DNA of 64,000 bases. It comes from Anaeropeptidivorans aminofermentans (GTDB lineage: Bacteria > Bacillota > Clostridia > Lachnospirales > UBA5962). Position 1 is the stretch's first letter; each line of letters begins with the position of its first letter. The stretch spans positions 1,302,001-1,366,000 of the forward strand of contig NZ_OW711693.1 in assembly GCF_940670685.1 (NCBI RefSeq), read 5' to 3'. A program made the position numbers and the translations under genes. The notes beneath the pieces were generated by a model that worked only from the letters and a program-made list of their open reading frames with translations, searched no databases and was not told where the DNA came from. Positions 9,441 through 17,982 of the stretch are shown one piece after another.

Positions 9441-9773
9441 TCACATACCTAATTGCTGGCAATGCCCTGTTTTGGCAAAGTTCGTGGCAAAAAAGTGATA
9501 AATATTTTTATGAAGACGCAAAAAAGCTCGGTTGAAGCTACTTAACTGGGCAATGAAAGCTATATTATATTTAGCTGTAAGATATACCATGCTAATAACC
9601 GGGATTGTCCCATAAACTGAAATGGATTTTTTTACGGCATGCATGATGGCGGCAGCAAATAAAGACAAAAGGACATAGCAATACCCTCCCCATACCGCCG
9701 TATCCTTGAAAAAGAGTGCAGTTAATATGCCTGTCGCAATATAGAAAACGGCGGCTTTGATGTCAATTTTCAA
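9441..9773 (-). CDS. Small membrane protein downstream of vanX, C-terminus perhaps shifted
   Basis: The 110-residue product begins MKIDIKAAVFYIATGILTAL and has two to three hydrophobic segments (about 7-22, 28-45, 57-77). After residue about 80 the sequence turns basic and polar (LRLHKNIYHFFATNF), which looks like an out-of-frame tail, so the 3' end may be damaged. It lies 69 bp after vanX in the same direction and may be the last gene of the resistance operon. I do not recognise a family. Confidence 0.45.
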   Translation of the reverse strand: MKIDIKAAVFYIATGILTALFFKDTAVWGGYCYVLLSLFAAAIMHAVKKSISVYGTIPVISMVYLTAKYNIAFIAQLSSFNRAFLRLHKNIYHFFATNFAKTGHCQQLGM

Positions 9774-9842
9774 AACCGCCGTTAGGCTGCTCTATATTGT
9801 TTTGGGTAAAGCTATCCATCCGCCGCAACAACGGTTTTTATA

Positions 9843-10505
9843 TTACCGCGAGGCAGAAAAAACATTACTCTTTGATGCGCTCTTATTTAAGATAGTTCCC
9901 GCCAAAGGGAAATCAAAATAGCTGTCGGGGTATGGCTCATTTCTTAAAACATAATGCCACCATTCATATTCGTATGGTTCAAATCCGCTATACTCCATGA
10001 TGGAACATAATAGCTCGCGGTTTTTCGCTTCAATGCCTGAAATATCTTTTGATGTATGATGTGAACGCTTATCCATAAAATCAAAATCGCTACCCATCGG
10101 AATAATCGCGCCTGTATCCAACCTATAAAGCGTAAGGTCAATGGCGCTTCCGCGACTATGGCTTGATTTTTCTGCCACATATCCCTTTGAAATTATTTCG
10201 CTTCGCTCAATATTGGGATAATGTTTTTCTTTTGTGCGACCATCTTCCGGCTGTATAGACCAATTCATAAAATTGTCTACCGCACGTTGAGGGCGATACC
10301 CATCCCAAAGAAGTAAGCCGTATCCAAGCGCCGCCGCATGTTCCTTTGCTTTCGTCAGCGCAGTAGCCAGCGCGTATGTTCCTGCTATGCGATTGACTTC
10401 ATATCCGTCTACCGGCTTCCCTGTGAAATTATCCCATGTGGCGTATTTAGCATCCCAACGAACACCGCCCAGCACTTCATCTAAAAAAACAAAGTCTCTT
10501 TCCAT
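9843..10505 (-). CDS. vanX: VanX D-alanyl-D-alanine dipeptidase
   Basis: VanX removes D-Ala-D-Ala made by the housekeeping ligase so that only the D-Ala-D-Lac depsipeptide enters cell-wall precursors. The zinc-site signatures are present: SSHSRGSAIDLTL (SxHxxGxAxD) and EYEWWHYVL, with the conserved opening GVRWDAKYATWDNFTGKPVDGYE. A longer frame is open to 10538, but family length and the usual MxxDFVF opening favour the ATG at 10505, five bases after the ligase stop. The product is about 220 residues, slightly longer than the usual 202 because of a short C-terminal extension. It is the expected last enzyme of a vanHAX core. Confidence 0.93.
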   Translation of the reverse strand: MERDFVFLDEVLGGVRWDAKYATWDNFTGKPVDGYEVNRIAGTYALATALTKAKEHAAALGYGLLLWDGYRPQRAVDNFMNWSIQPEDGRTKEKHYPNIERSEIISKGYVAEKSSHSRGSAIDLTLYRLDTGAIIPMGSDFDFMDKRSHHTSKDISGIEAKNRELLCSIMEYSGFEPYEYEWWHYVLRNEPYPDSYFDFPLAGTILNKSASKSNVFSASR

Positions 10506-10510
10506 ACAAA

Positions 10511-11542
10511 TCACCCATTTAGAGCTAACGAAATGCACCGCTTAATCAAGCTGGAAAGCGTCATACCTGCAGAAATCATCATGCGAGGATAGCGGCTATA
10601 GGATGTAAAACCGGGTAAGGTATTTACTTCATTAAGCACAATGCAGCCGTTTTTAAGCAAAAACATATCCACGCGGGATAGTCCTTTGCAGCCGAGAGCC
10701 TTATAAATTGCTTTTGCCGTTTCCTGTATCTCTATGCGCTTTTCTGCCGGTATGTTTGCAGGAACGGTAAACATGGCGTTTTCGGAGCCTTTTTCAGGGT
10801 TAGCTTCTTGATGAATACGAAAAATACCGTGGGATAGCGTGATTTGGTCTACTTCCCCAACGAATAGGTCAGAACCGTTACCCAACACGGCGCAACCCAC
10901 TTCAATGCCTGAAACTGTTTGCTCAATCAGGACTTTGCTATCGTACTGTCGTGCTGTTTCAATGGCAGCGTGTAGCTCATTTGCACTATTAACTTTTGTC
11001 ACTCCGAAAGACGAGCCTGAACGCGCCGGTTTTATAAAAATAGGATATGTTAAAGTATCTGCTTCCGGGGTATCGCCATCATGTAAAATCAAAAAATCGG
11101 GAGTGTTAAAACCGGCATTCCTAACAACAATATACGTCAGGGATTTATCCATACATACTGCCGAGCTTTGAATATTGCAACCAACATACGGAACGCCGGA
11201 CAATTCAAGCAAGCCCTGTATTGAGCCGTCTTCACCTGTCTTGCCATGCAAAACCGGAAATACAACATCTATGTGCTGGATTTGATATTCATCATTTTTC
11301 ACGACAATCAATCCGTGCATTGCCCTGTCCGGCGAAAGTACGGCAGAACAGCAATCACCGTTTTCCCATTCGGCGCAAGGTTTGTCACATATTTTCCATG
11401 TGCCGGTTTTAGTAATTCCAATATAAACAGGCTCATATTTTTCTGTGTCAATGTGATTAGCAATTTCTTTTGCGGATTTTATCGAAACGTCATGCTCCTC
11501 TGAACAACCCCCAAATAGGATTGCAACTTTCAATTTATCCAT
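10511..11542 (-). CDS. D-alanine--D-lactate ligase (VanA/VanB/VanM clade)
   Basis: This ATP-grasp ligase makes D-Ala-D-Lac, which lowers vancomycin affinity for the cell wall. It shows the full set of family motifs: ILFGGCSEEHDVSIKSA, FPVLHGKTGEDGSIQGL, PARSGSSFGV, and the carboxy-terminal VLNEVNTLPGFTSYSRYPRMM. The HQE segment in GIFRIHQEA, typical of D-lactate rather than D-serine ligases, is present. The ATG at 11542 is chosen for its AAGGAG site and the MDKLKVAILFG opening; the gene overlaps vanH by 8 bp. From memory of reference sequences, some stretches (KPCAEWEN...SAVLSPD, CMDKSLTYIV) look nearer VanA than VanB although the operon order is vanB-like, so I leave the allele unnamed. Confidence 0.93.
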   Translation of the reverse strand: MDKLKVAILFGGCSEEHDVSIKSAKEIANHIDTEKYEPVYIGITKTGTWKICDKPCAEWENGDCCSAVLSPDRAMHGLIVVKNDEYQIQHIDVVFPVLHGKTGEDGSIQGLLELSGVPYVGCNIQSSAVCMDKSLTYIVVRNAGFNTPDFLILHDGDTPEADTLTYPIFIKPARSGSSFGVTKVNSANELHAAIETARQYDSKVLIEQTVSGIEVGCAVLGNGSDLFVGEVDQITLSHGIFRIHQEANPEKGSENAMFTVPANIPAEKRIEIQETAKAIYKALGCKGLSRVDMFLLKNGCIVLNEVNTLPGFTSYSRYPRMMISAGMTLSSLIKRCISLALNG

Positions 11543-12503
11543 ATAATTGACTCCTTTCAAAATCCAGACAGTTCAGTATGGTTTTTTCAACGGTATCGTG
11601 TAATGCCCGTTCAGTGTAGTAGGCCGTATGCGGTGTAATAATTACATTCGGCATCTTTTGAAGTTCAAGCAAAAATTGATTGTCTATCGGCTTCTGTGTG
11701 CAATCAAAATAGAAAAGCCCTTCCTCGCCCTCCAACACATCTAACGCCGCGCCGCCCAACTTTCCATTTTGAAGTGCTTTAATCAGCGCGTCAGTATCTA
11801 CAATTCCACCACGGGCTGTATTAATAAGATACGCGCCTTGCTTCATGGTTTCAATCTGCCTTTGGCCGATAAGATGATAGGTGTCTGTGCCGAGTGGTAT
11901 ATGAATGGTGAGAATGTCACTTTTTTGCAGCAAGTCATTTAAGGAAACATAGTCAGCCGAGGTCTCCTTGCTGCGGCTGTGTGCCAGCACACGGCAACCG
12001 AACCCCTGCAGCCGCCCTATAACCGCCTTGCCAATATGCCCGGTTCCAAGCACCCCGACAGTCATATCACACAATTCTTTTCCACGGGCAGTATCTAATC
12101 TGAAATCATTTTTTTCTGTGCTGCTCACGATAGATTTTGCGCCCCGTATCACCATCAGCATTAACATCAATGTGTAATCGGCCACGCTCCCCGGCGAATA
12201 TGTTACATTTCCCACGGCGATGCCCATATCTTTGGCGGCTTTCATATCTATGTGATTAAAGCCGATGCTTCGGGTAGAAATATATTTCACTCCGGCGTTT
12301 TTAAGCGCGGCAATGGTAGGTTTGGAAACCTCGGATTTATGTCCCACACTGATACATTGATTGCCGGGAGATAACCTTGCGTTGGCTTCCGACAGAGCAG
12401 AGCTTGTAATGACGGGTACAACTCCAAAGCGCGGCGAAAGTGCGTTAAACGCTTTGGCTTCGTCCTGCTCACAACCATAAACGGTAATGCCAATATTCAT
12501 CAT
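11535..12503 (-). CDS. vanH: VanH D-lactate dehydrogenase
   Basis: VanH reduces pyruvate to D-lactate for the ligase. The 322-residue protein has the NAD fold GVLGTGHIGKAVIG, the catalytic arginine in NTARGGIVD, the acidic residue in ALDVLEGEEGLF and the catalytic His in ITPHTAYYTERALHDT, as in D-2-hydroxyacid dehydrogenases of the VanH type. The frame extends to 12524, but the AGAGG site lies inside that extension and directs the start to the ATG at 12503 (MMNIGITVYG), one base after the vanW stop. It overlaps the ligase gene by 8 bp, which indicates translational coupling. Confidence 0.93.
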   Translation of the reverse strand: MMNIGITVYGCEQDEAKAFNALSPRFGVVPVITSSALSEANARLSPGNQCISVGHKSEVSKPTIAALKNAGVKYISTRSIGFNHIDMKAAKDMGIAVGNVTYSPGSVADYTLMLMLMVIRGAKSIVSSTEKNDFRLDTARGKELCDMTVGVLGTGHIGKAVIGRLQGFGCRVLAHSRSKETSADYVSLNDLLQKSDILTIHIPLGTDTYHLIGQRQIETMKQGAYLINTARGGIVDTDALIKALQNGKLGGAALDVLEGEEGLFYFDCTQKPIDNQFLLELQKMPNVIITPHTAYYTERALHDTVEKTILNCLDFERSQLYG

Positions 12504-12504
12504 G

Positions 12505-13334
12505 CTATGACCTCTCTTTTTCAATAATTTTTGTTCCGGCAGGAAGCTGATAGCCTATCTCACATAAATTTTCATACAATAGGCTTTCCGAAAGGATTTC
12601 ACGTGTATCAATAGCTATTTCATGGCGATAAATTGAGATTTTTTGGTATACCTTGCCATTTTGACGGAAATAGGATAAGTCTTCCCCCATGATTTCATAG
12701 ACAACCGGCATAGCCTTGTCTGTATAAAGGCCTCCTGTAATATTCACCTCATCAAACGAAAGGCCAATTTGAAATGTTATGTCTGTTTCGTTTTTAACTT
12801 TCAAATCAAGCCAACCCTCGCTAATTGTAGCGTCTACACCCTCTGGCTCCGCGTTCCGCATAGTGGGAAAGTCTTTTACTTCATGCGTATGCCGTTCCAC
12901 AATGGTAAGCGGTGAGTGTAAAAACACCCAAAACAGCAGATTGCTCATTTGACAAAGGCCGCCGCCGTATGTGGTACAGAGCTTGCCGTTTATCACGTTT
13001 AACCCATCTTTATATGGTGTATACTTATCGGCGTTCCGCATTGCTTTCCATAGCGAAAAGGTTTCCCCGGCTTTATCAAAAGGCCGTCTAGTGTTTTTGC
13101 GGCAAGTTTCAGATTGAAAACCTTATTTTCCTGATAAACCATGTCAAAGCCCGTACTGGTGTTATATAGTTCGTTATCTGCGGAAAACAGCTTGTACGGG
13201 AGTAATTCACCAAGAACTGTTTTCGTGTAAGTGTGGTTGTCAAATTGCATAGCCATGTAAAAGAACGTTTTTCTTTGAGCTACCCGCAACGGTAGTAAAA
13301 AAGGAAATGCTTGTGTAATACGTTTTCTACTCAT
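12505..13334 (-). pseudogene. vanW: vanW, frameshifted in a G run
   Basis: VanW is an accessory protein of vanB-type operons with unknown biochemical role. The first part (MSRKRITQAFPFLLPLR to KPGKPF, up to about 13064) and the second part (SLWKAMRNADKYTPYKDGL to the stop at 12505) are both strongly VanW-like but in different frames. Restoring one G to the run at 13065-13068 (minus-strand CCGGGG followed by AAACC) gives P-G-E-T-F-S-L-W and a continuous protein of about 276 residues. This is either a real null mutation in a homopolymer, phase variation, or a sequencing error. Conserved TYGGGLCQMSNLLFWVFLH and VERHTHEVKDFP are intact. Confidence 0.85.
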
Positions 13335-13354
13335 TTTCAGTTCCTTTCAATTTT

Positions 13355-14545
13355 TCAATTCAAATATTCTTCAAGGCAAATATCTTGATAATGAATTTCT
13401 GTGGCAGCTTCGACACCCACATATCGGTAGTGCCAAGGTTCATTGATTACGCCAGTTATTTCAGTTTTATCAGGTGGATAACGACAAATAAAACCGAACG
13501 TGTGGGCATTTTGTTCCAACCACTCATAAACTTCATAACCGGCAGAATGGATACCGTCTGCGTTAATGTCTACAGCAATTCCTAATTGATGTTCACTTGT
13601 CCCGGGAATTGCTACCCACGCTTCGGCGCTGGCTATTGCTTCCTCGGCAGAATAGCCCAATGCTCTATATTCAGCGACTTTATCGTCCATCAGGCGTTGT
13701 TGTGTTTCGGCGGTTCTGTATCCCGAAACAACAACAGGATAAATGCCGTCGTCTCTTGCGGCATCAAACATTTCCTGCAATGCCGGGTATATTCGTATAT
13801 CCACCGACTGCCCGTTTGAAAGTTCTGTCAAATCCACTTCGTAATCATCAGGGATAGGGTTCCATTTGTTGACTAAAATCAGAGACCACACGGCTTCATC
13901 AGCATTGGTTATTGTGTCAGTGGAAAAATGGGAGGGAGGCGGCTCGGCTATGGTAAGCGGGTCATTAAAACTATCATCAAGTGTTTCCAAACGAACGGGA
14001 TAACCGCCGGGAGCAGCATGGTTAACAAGAAATCTATAGTTGTCGAAAAAGTAAAACCCTATATAAGTGACCGCTATCATTAACGCATTTATAATAACTG
14101 CGTATTTTTTAGGCTTTGGAAATCTTGAAAACAAAGCATAAATTCCATAACCGGCTATGCCACCAAGCGTATTTAAAATTACGTCGTCAATGTCGGCTGT
14201 TCCACACCTCAAAATATACTGAACAATCTCGATAGCTACGCTGAAACCAAAGACTAATATCAATATTCTTGTCAGCTTCCGCATTTTTGGGAATAGTAAA
14301 GCTGCTACATACCCAAGCGGGAAAAACAAGATAAGGTTTCCCAGCAGATTTGCAATTCCAGTAATCTTAATCCCGCTTATTGCAGACTTCAAATATTCAG
14401 CTATTGTAGTAAAAGGGATTAAGTTGAAGCTCTGGGCTCCGGAAATTCTATCCCTAAATATCGTGATTTTGAAAAGTACAATAAGGTATATCATAAATAA
14501 AGCTGATAAAATGATAGATTCAGCCCTATATCTTGCTTTGCTCAT
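13355..14545 (-). CDS. vanY: VanZ-like/VanY D,D-carboxypeptidase fusion
   Basis: Residues about 10-150 form a multi-membrane VanZ-like domain (FNLIPFTTIAEYL, GNLILFFPLGYVAALLFP, VILNTLGGIAGYGIYALF). Residues about 215-390 form a VanY peptidase with SGYRTAETQQRL, the zinc motif GTSEHQLGIAVDIN and EPWHYRYVG. VanY trims terminal D-Ala from pentapeptide; VanZ-like domains are linked to teicoplanin resistance. At 396 residues it is about 130 longer than VanYB because of the N-terminal domain. It is the first gene after the CTGTA-repeat promoter and is followed by vanW. Both halves look intact. Confidence 0.92.
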   Translation of the reverse strand: MSKARYRAESIILSALFMIYLIVLFKITIFRDRISGAQSFNLIPFTTIAEYLKSAISGIKITGIANLLGNLILFFPLGYVAALLFPKMRKLTRILILVFGFSVAIEIVQYILRCGTADIDDVILNTLGGIAGYGIYALFSRFPKPKKYAVIINALMIAVTYIGFYFFDNYRFLVNHAAPGGYPVRLETLDDSFNDPLTIAEPPPSHFSTDTITNADEAVWSLILVNKWNPIPDDYEVDLTELSNGQSVDIRIYPALQEMFDAARDDGIYPVVVSGYRTAETQQRLMDDKVAEYRALGYSAEEAIASAEAWVAIPGTSEHQLGIAVDINADGIHSAGYEVYEWLEQNAHTFGFICRYPPDKTEITGVINEPWHYRYVGVEAATEIHYQDICLEEYLN

Positions 14546-14619
14546 TTAAAGCCCTCCAATAAGAAATATCTTTCCGTAAAACAGGCATTCAAGTGTTCCA
14601 CGGCCTAATTATGACAAAG

Positions 14620-14663
14620 CAATCTGTATTAACCCTGTAGCCAATCTGTAGATTGTCTGTAGA
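14620..14663 (-). promoter_or_regulatory. Four CTGTA direct repeats upstream of vanY (probable VanR operator)
   Basis: On the plus strand CTGTA begins at 14624, 14635, 14646 and 14657, an exact 11-bp period (minus strand TACAG). One turn spacing of this kind is typical of OmpR-class response regulators such as VanR. The array lies between the vanS terminator and vanY, about 75-118 bp before the vanY start. Binding by VanR is inferred from position and from the matching pair of repeats upstream of vanR. Confidence 0.7.
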
Positions 14664-14673
14664 AACACAAAAA

Positions 14674-14703
14674 AAGACCGACAGGAATATTCCTGTCGGT
14701 CTT
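14674..14703 (-). terminator. Intrinsic terminator after vanS
   Basis: A 30-bp perfect palindrome (AAGACCGACAGGAAT and its complement) is followed on the minus strand by a run of seven T. It ends the vanRS transcript just before the operator array that drives vanY to vanX. Confidence 0.88.
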
Positions 14704-14724
14704 AACAGAGGTTGTTTTGCTTGT

Positions 14725-16068
14725 TTATGCTTTAGGCAAGACCATCCTAAATAATACGCCTTCGGCTGTATTTTCCAAAGAGAAATCAGCGCCCATTGCT
14801 TGAAGCATTTTTTGTACGATAGTCAGACCTAAACCACTTCGATTATTCTTGCGGTTTCGGACCTTGTCTGTTCTGTAGAATGGGTCAAATAGCTTCGGTA
14901 GAATTTTCTCGTCTATGTGCGTGCTTGTATTCAGCACATACAAGCGGCAACAGTCGGAGTCGGGTTCGCTCCAAATGCGTATTTCTGCTCCGGGCGGGGC
15001 GTTCTGCACTGCATTTAATACCACATTGGACAAAACCTTTTTGAGCATATTGCCATCAACAAAAACAATTTCCTCTTGCGGTATAGTTACATAAATTTGC
15101 TGGTCTGCTCTTTCTGCCAACACCTGATAAGTGGGAAGCACCGAAGCAACAACATTTTGTAATTTCAGCTGTTCCGGGGCAGGGGTTATTTTACCATCAA
15201 TTAGATTAACAGTTTCAAGTATCTCAGAAACTAATTTGCTTTGTGCGTCCATCAGCTTGACACACTCGCGCAAATATTTAGGATGGTTTTTATATTCACC
15301 CACATTTGCCAACATCCCCTCTAATAAAACGCCAGTAGCGGCAATGGGGGTTTTTAGTTCGTGGGACGCTGCCGAAAAGAAATATCGTTGCGCTTCCTCC
15401 ATTTCCCGCACACGCAGGATTTCATTTTCTAACTGGGAAATGGTTTCTTTCAGCTTATCGTACATGGTGTGAATGTCACGTGACAAATCGCCTAATTCAT
15501 CCAGGCGATTAGGCAGGCTTTGCGATACATCTTCAAGCCTTGTCATTTTCCCGGCATCATTTGCTAGTTGCTTGATTGGATTGGTTATTTGCCGTGCAAA
15601 GATATACGCGCATACAAGACAGAGGGCAAGTATGATAGCAAACGCGACTAATGCCCGTATAATTATCTCATTGTAAAATGTGGTTAAGCTGGGTCTGGTT
15701 TGGGCGATAATGGAATAGCCATTTGTGGGGCTTTTATATAGCACCCAGTAAAAATCACCGCTGAAATCAGTCGAGGTATCAGCGCCCGGCGTAGCGTATA
15801 TCACGCCGCCGTTATCATCTATAATGGAAAATTCAAATGACTGGTTATTGTCATGAAATCTTTGGGCCACTTTTGGAATATTGTTATAATCACTGCTTTT
15901 TACCCTATCAACCAAAGGTTGGTAAGAAGTAATTATTTGCTCTCTTTCAATTGTTCTGGAAAGTGTAAAAAATTGCCTGGAAAACAGTGCGGCCGTTATT
16001 ATAACAATCAGTATCATTGCAATGATTGTATAGGCGAAAATCTTAATAAAAAATCCGCTCTTTTTCAT
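14725..16068 (-). CDS. vanS: VanS sensor histidine kinase
   Basis: VanS senses glycopeptides or their effect on the envelope and controls phosphorylation of VanR. The 447 residues match the length of the VanB-type kinase. Two membrane segments (about 8-27 and 130-156) bracket an extracytoplasmic sensor loop; a HAMP segment follows, then the phospho-acceptor AASHELKTPIAATG, the N box NVVLNAVQNAP and the G boxes ending GLGLTIVQKML. The start overlaps the vanR stop by 4 bp. A perfect-palindrome terminator lies directly downstream, so vanRS is a separate transcript from vanY-X. Confidence 0.93.
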   Translation of the reverse strand: MKKSGFFIKIFAYTIIAMILIVIITAALFSRQFFTLSRTIEREQIITSYQPLVDRVKSSDYNNIPKVAQRFHDNNQSFEFSIIDDNGGVIYATPGADTSTDFSGDFYWVLYKSPTNGYSIIAQTRPSLTTFYNEIIIRALVAFAIILALCLVCAYIFARQITNPIKQLANDAGKMTRLEDVSQSLPNRLDELGDLSRDIHTMYDKLKETISQLENEILRVREMEEAQRYFFSAASHELKTPIAATGVLLEGMLANVGEYKNHPKYLRECVKLMDAQSKLVSEILETVNLIDGKITPAPEQLKLQNVVASVLPTYQVLAERADQQIYVTIPQEEIVFVDGNMLKKVLSNVVLNAVQNAPPGAEIRIWSEPDSDCCRLYVLNTSTHIDEKILPKLFDPFYRTDKVRNRKNNRSGLGLTIVQKMLQAMGADFSLENTAEGVLFRMVLPKA

Positions 16069-16727
16069 GAGGTTTCCTCCAAGCGGTAGCCTACGCCGCG
16101 TACCGTTTTTATAATGTTTTCCGGCAGTTTGGCGCGCAAGTTTTTAATATGGGTATGCACTGTACTTCCGTTGCCGTCAAAATCATAGCCCCACACGCGG
16201 GACAAAATAATTTCATGGGATAACGTCTTGCCCTTATTCTGAACAAGCAGCACAAGGATTTCAAATTCTTTGAGCGTTAATGACAGTTCCACACCGTTAT
16301 AGATTGCCTTAAAATCTTCAGGCAGAAGCGTTAGCCTGCCATAGCAAAGTTCCTTTGTCACCGCACCGCTTCGCCGAAGTAAAGCTTCTACACGTTTCAG
16401 CAATAATTGTATCTTAAACGGTTTTGTCACATAATCGTCTGCTTCCCCGTCGAAAGCTCTCATTTCGTTTTCGTCATCAGAAAGCGCGGTCATCATCAGA
16501 ATAGGGGTATTGTTCAGCTTGCGAAACTCTCGCAGAAGTTCATAGCCGCTCATACTGGGCAGCATAATATCAAGAATGACAAGATGATAGGTATTTTCGT
16601 AAAATTTGATATGTGCTTCGCCGCCATCTAAGCAAGCGTCCACTGTGTACCCTGCGTCAGACAAAAAGGCTTTAACTGTATTTCGGATATTCTCGTCGTC
16701 CTCAACAAGCAAAATTCGTATAGACAT
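16065..16727 (-). CDS. vanR: VanR response regulator (OmpR class)
   Basis: The 220-residue product has a receiver domain (LLVEDDENIRN with acidic pocket, VILDIMLP phospho-acceptor, MMTALSD, YVTKPFK) and a C-terminal winged helix (LTLKEFEILVLLVQNKGKTLS, GNGSTVHTHIKNLRAKL, IKTVRGVGYRLE). The ATG at 16727 is preferred over one six bases earlier because CGGAGG would then be at a workable distance. VanR should activate its own promoter (CTGTA pair at 16759-16780) and the vanY promoter. Length matches VanR of the B type. Confidence 0.94.
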   Translation of the reverse strand: MSIRILLVEDDENIRNTVKAFLSDAGYTVDACLDGGEAHIKFYENTYHLVILDIMLPSMSGYELLREFRKLNNTPILMMTALSDDENEMRAFDGEADDYVTKPFKIQLLLKRVEALLRRSGAVTKELCYGRLTLLPEDFKAIYNGVELSLTLKEFEILVLLVQNKGKTLSHEIILSRVWGYDFDGNGSTVHTHIKNLRAKLPENIIKTVRGVGYRLEETS

Positions 16728-16758
16728 AAACATTCCTCCGTAAAAAGGATAACAGAAT

Positions 16759-16780
16759 AATCTGTATTTTCTCTGTAGTT
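16759..16780 (-). promoter_or_regulatory. CTGTA direct repeats upstream of vanR
   Basis: Plus-strand CTGTA begins at 16762 and 16773, again 11 bp apart, about 35-50 bp before the vanR start. The same repeat and spacing occurs four times upstream of vanY, which suggests autoregulation by VanR. The site overlaps the last codon of the small HTH gene next to it. Confidence 0.6.
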
Positions 16781-16964
16781 AAGTTTTTTCCCGTTCGGAT
16801 TTTGTTCGTCCGTCGGTGGGCTTCTCAGCATTTACAGGGATAAGCCACAAGTTACCTTTCTTTACCGCACCCGGTATCCGTCCGGCTGAACAGTAATAAT
16901 TTACCATACGGGGAGTAATACCCCATTTTTCCCCGGCTTCCTTACCTGTCAAATATCCAAGCAT
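16779..16964 (-). CDS. Small helix-turn-helix (excisionase/MerR-like) protein
   Basis: The 61-residue protein MLGYLTGKEAGEKWGITPRM has the form of small DNA-binding proteins common on integrative elements, with GRIPGAVKKGNLWLIP as the wing and a KPTDGR tail. The start at 16964 is set by an AGGTGG site; an upstream ATG at 16988 lacks one. It stands directly upstream of vanR. It could be a regulator or a leftover excisionase-like gene of the mobile element that brought the van genes. Confidence 0.7.
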   Translation of the reverse strand: MLGYLTGKEAGEKWGITPRMVNYYCSAGRIPGAVKKGNLWLIPVNAEKPTDGRTKSEREKT

Positions 16965-17474
16965 ATTTACACCACCTATCGCAAGCATTTATCCAATCAT
17001 TATATTTCCTTTTGACGAAACATACAAGATTAAATACACTATAAGACTTGTAATAATATGGCATGTACTATCATTTCCTGATTTTATAATGGCACATAAA
17101 ATGTAAAGGGTGATTATAATATGCAGAATAAAAAGCATTGTACGGCATTTGACATATAATGAAGCATTTATTATTGATACAGCTGCACGTGATGCTCTCA
17201 TTTCTGCTGAACTAAAATCTGATGAAATTATTCGGCGGATTTTGCGGGGCAAAGGTATTAAGAGGTGTACTCATGCGAATTTGCTGATTTACGGCTTATT
17301 TGTACTCATATAGGGAATAAAGAATAAAATGCAACTCCGCTGATGCAGTTACGCCTTTTTCTCATACTTAAGCTGCGCTATGGTCTTATGCTCGATAGGA
17401 GGGCCCTCTCATTAAAAAATGGATGACTGGCTCGTGAAAATCACGTATATATCCATTTTCCCGTTGAGACTGTG
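16965..17474. other. Intergenic between van operon and accessory operon
   Basis: No convincing gene. A weak plus-strand frame near 17110-17313 contains TYNEAFIIDTAARDALISAELKSDE, which hints at a gene remnant but has no supported start. Another short coding-like run (KLRYGLMLDRRALSLKNG) lies near 17370-17420. A promoter for the downstream operon must lie here, but I could not pick one. Confidence 0.4.
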
Positions 17475-17636
17475 ATGGAACTGAACTGTAAAAGTGGAAA
17501 GGTAACCAAGCTCTTGGCCGAATTGGACAGCAAAAAAGACATTGGCCAGATTGAATGTGTATGCAAGGGCAAGGTAAGGTCTACGGAGCGTGGATTGTTT
17601 ATAAGGCATATAGCGGTTAGAATAAAGCCGAGGTGA
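17475..17636 (+). CDS. Possible 53-residue basic protein
   Basis: The frame MELNCKSGKVTKLLAELDSK continues to KPR and stops 5 bp before the GIY-YIG gene. It is Lys/Arg-rich with two cysteines (ECVCKGK). The ribosome site is poor, but the spacing to the following gene and the absence of a better explanation for the DNA suggest it may be translated. No family is recognised. Confidence 0.35.
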   Translation: MELNCKSGKVTKLLAELDSKKDIGQIECVCKGKVRSTERGLFIRHIAVRIKPR

Positions 17637-17641
17637 ACAAT

Positions 17642-17980
17642 ATGGATATGCAAAGAAAAAAACAACTCCTTGAGGAGTATAAGAATAGGAAACCGGAAAT
17701 GGGCATCATCTCTTTTCTCTGCGCTGCAACCGAAGAAACATTTTTGTGTCTTTCTAAAGATACGAAAGCCGGTATTAATAGCAATCGTTTTAAGTTGTCT
17801 ATAAATTGGCATCCTAATAAAAGGATGCAAGAACTCTGGAATCAATATGGTGAAACAAACTTCAAAATATCGGTTATACGAGTTTTAAAATATGAAGACC
17901 CCCATGCCGATCATACCAAAGAATTGGAAGAATTGCTGATACAGTGTTTAGATTTAAATAAAGGTGCAAGGAGAATGTAG
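17642..17980 (+). CDS. GIY-YIG nuclease-family small protein
   Basis: The 112-residue protein (MDMQRKKQLLEEYKNRKPEM) resembles the small GIY-YIG-related proteins of Clostridia: a GIISFLCAATEETFL strand, FKLSINWHPNKRMQELWNQYG and FKISVIRVLKYEDP. These lines correspond to the GIY-YIG fold, though the tyrosine of the first motif is replaced here, so catalysis is uncertain. The ATG at 17642 follows GAGGTG. It is the first clear gene of a four-gene run with gaps of 2, 2 and 32 bp, and its partner genes suggest one functional unit. Confidence 0.7.
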   Translation: MDMQRKKQLLEEYKNRKPEMGIISFLCAATEETFLCLSKDTKAGINSNRFKLSINWHPNKRMQELWNQYGETNFKISVIRVLKYEDPHADHTKELEELLIQCLDLNKGARRM

Positions 17981-17982
17981 GA

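Noticed and set aside
9944-10180. Frame antisense to or shifted within vanX and similar shadow frames over the van genes
   Set aside because: They overlap well-supported genes in other frames and show no family motifs.
17110-17313. Frame with AARDALISAELKSDEIIRR, like short antitoxin-type proteins
   Set aside because: No start codon with a ribosome site, poor sequence on both sides, and too little similarity to support a gene.
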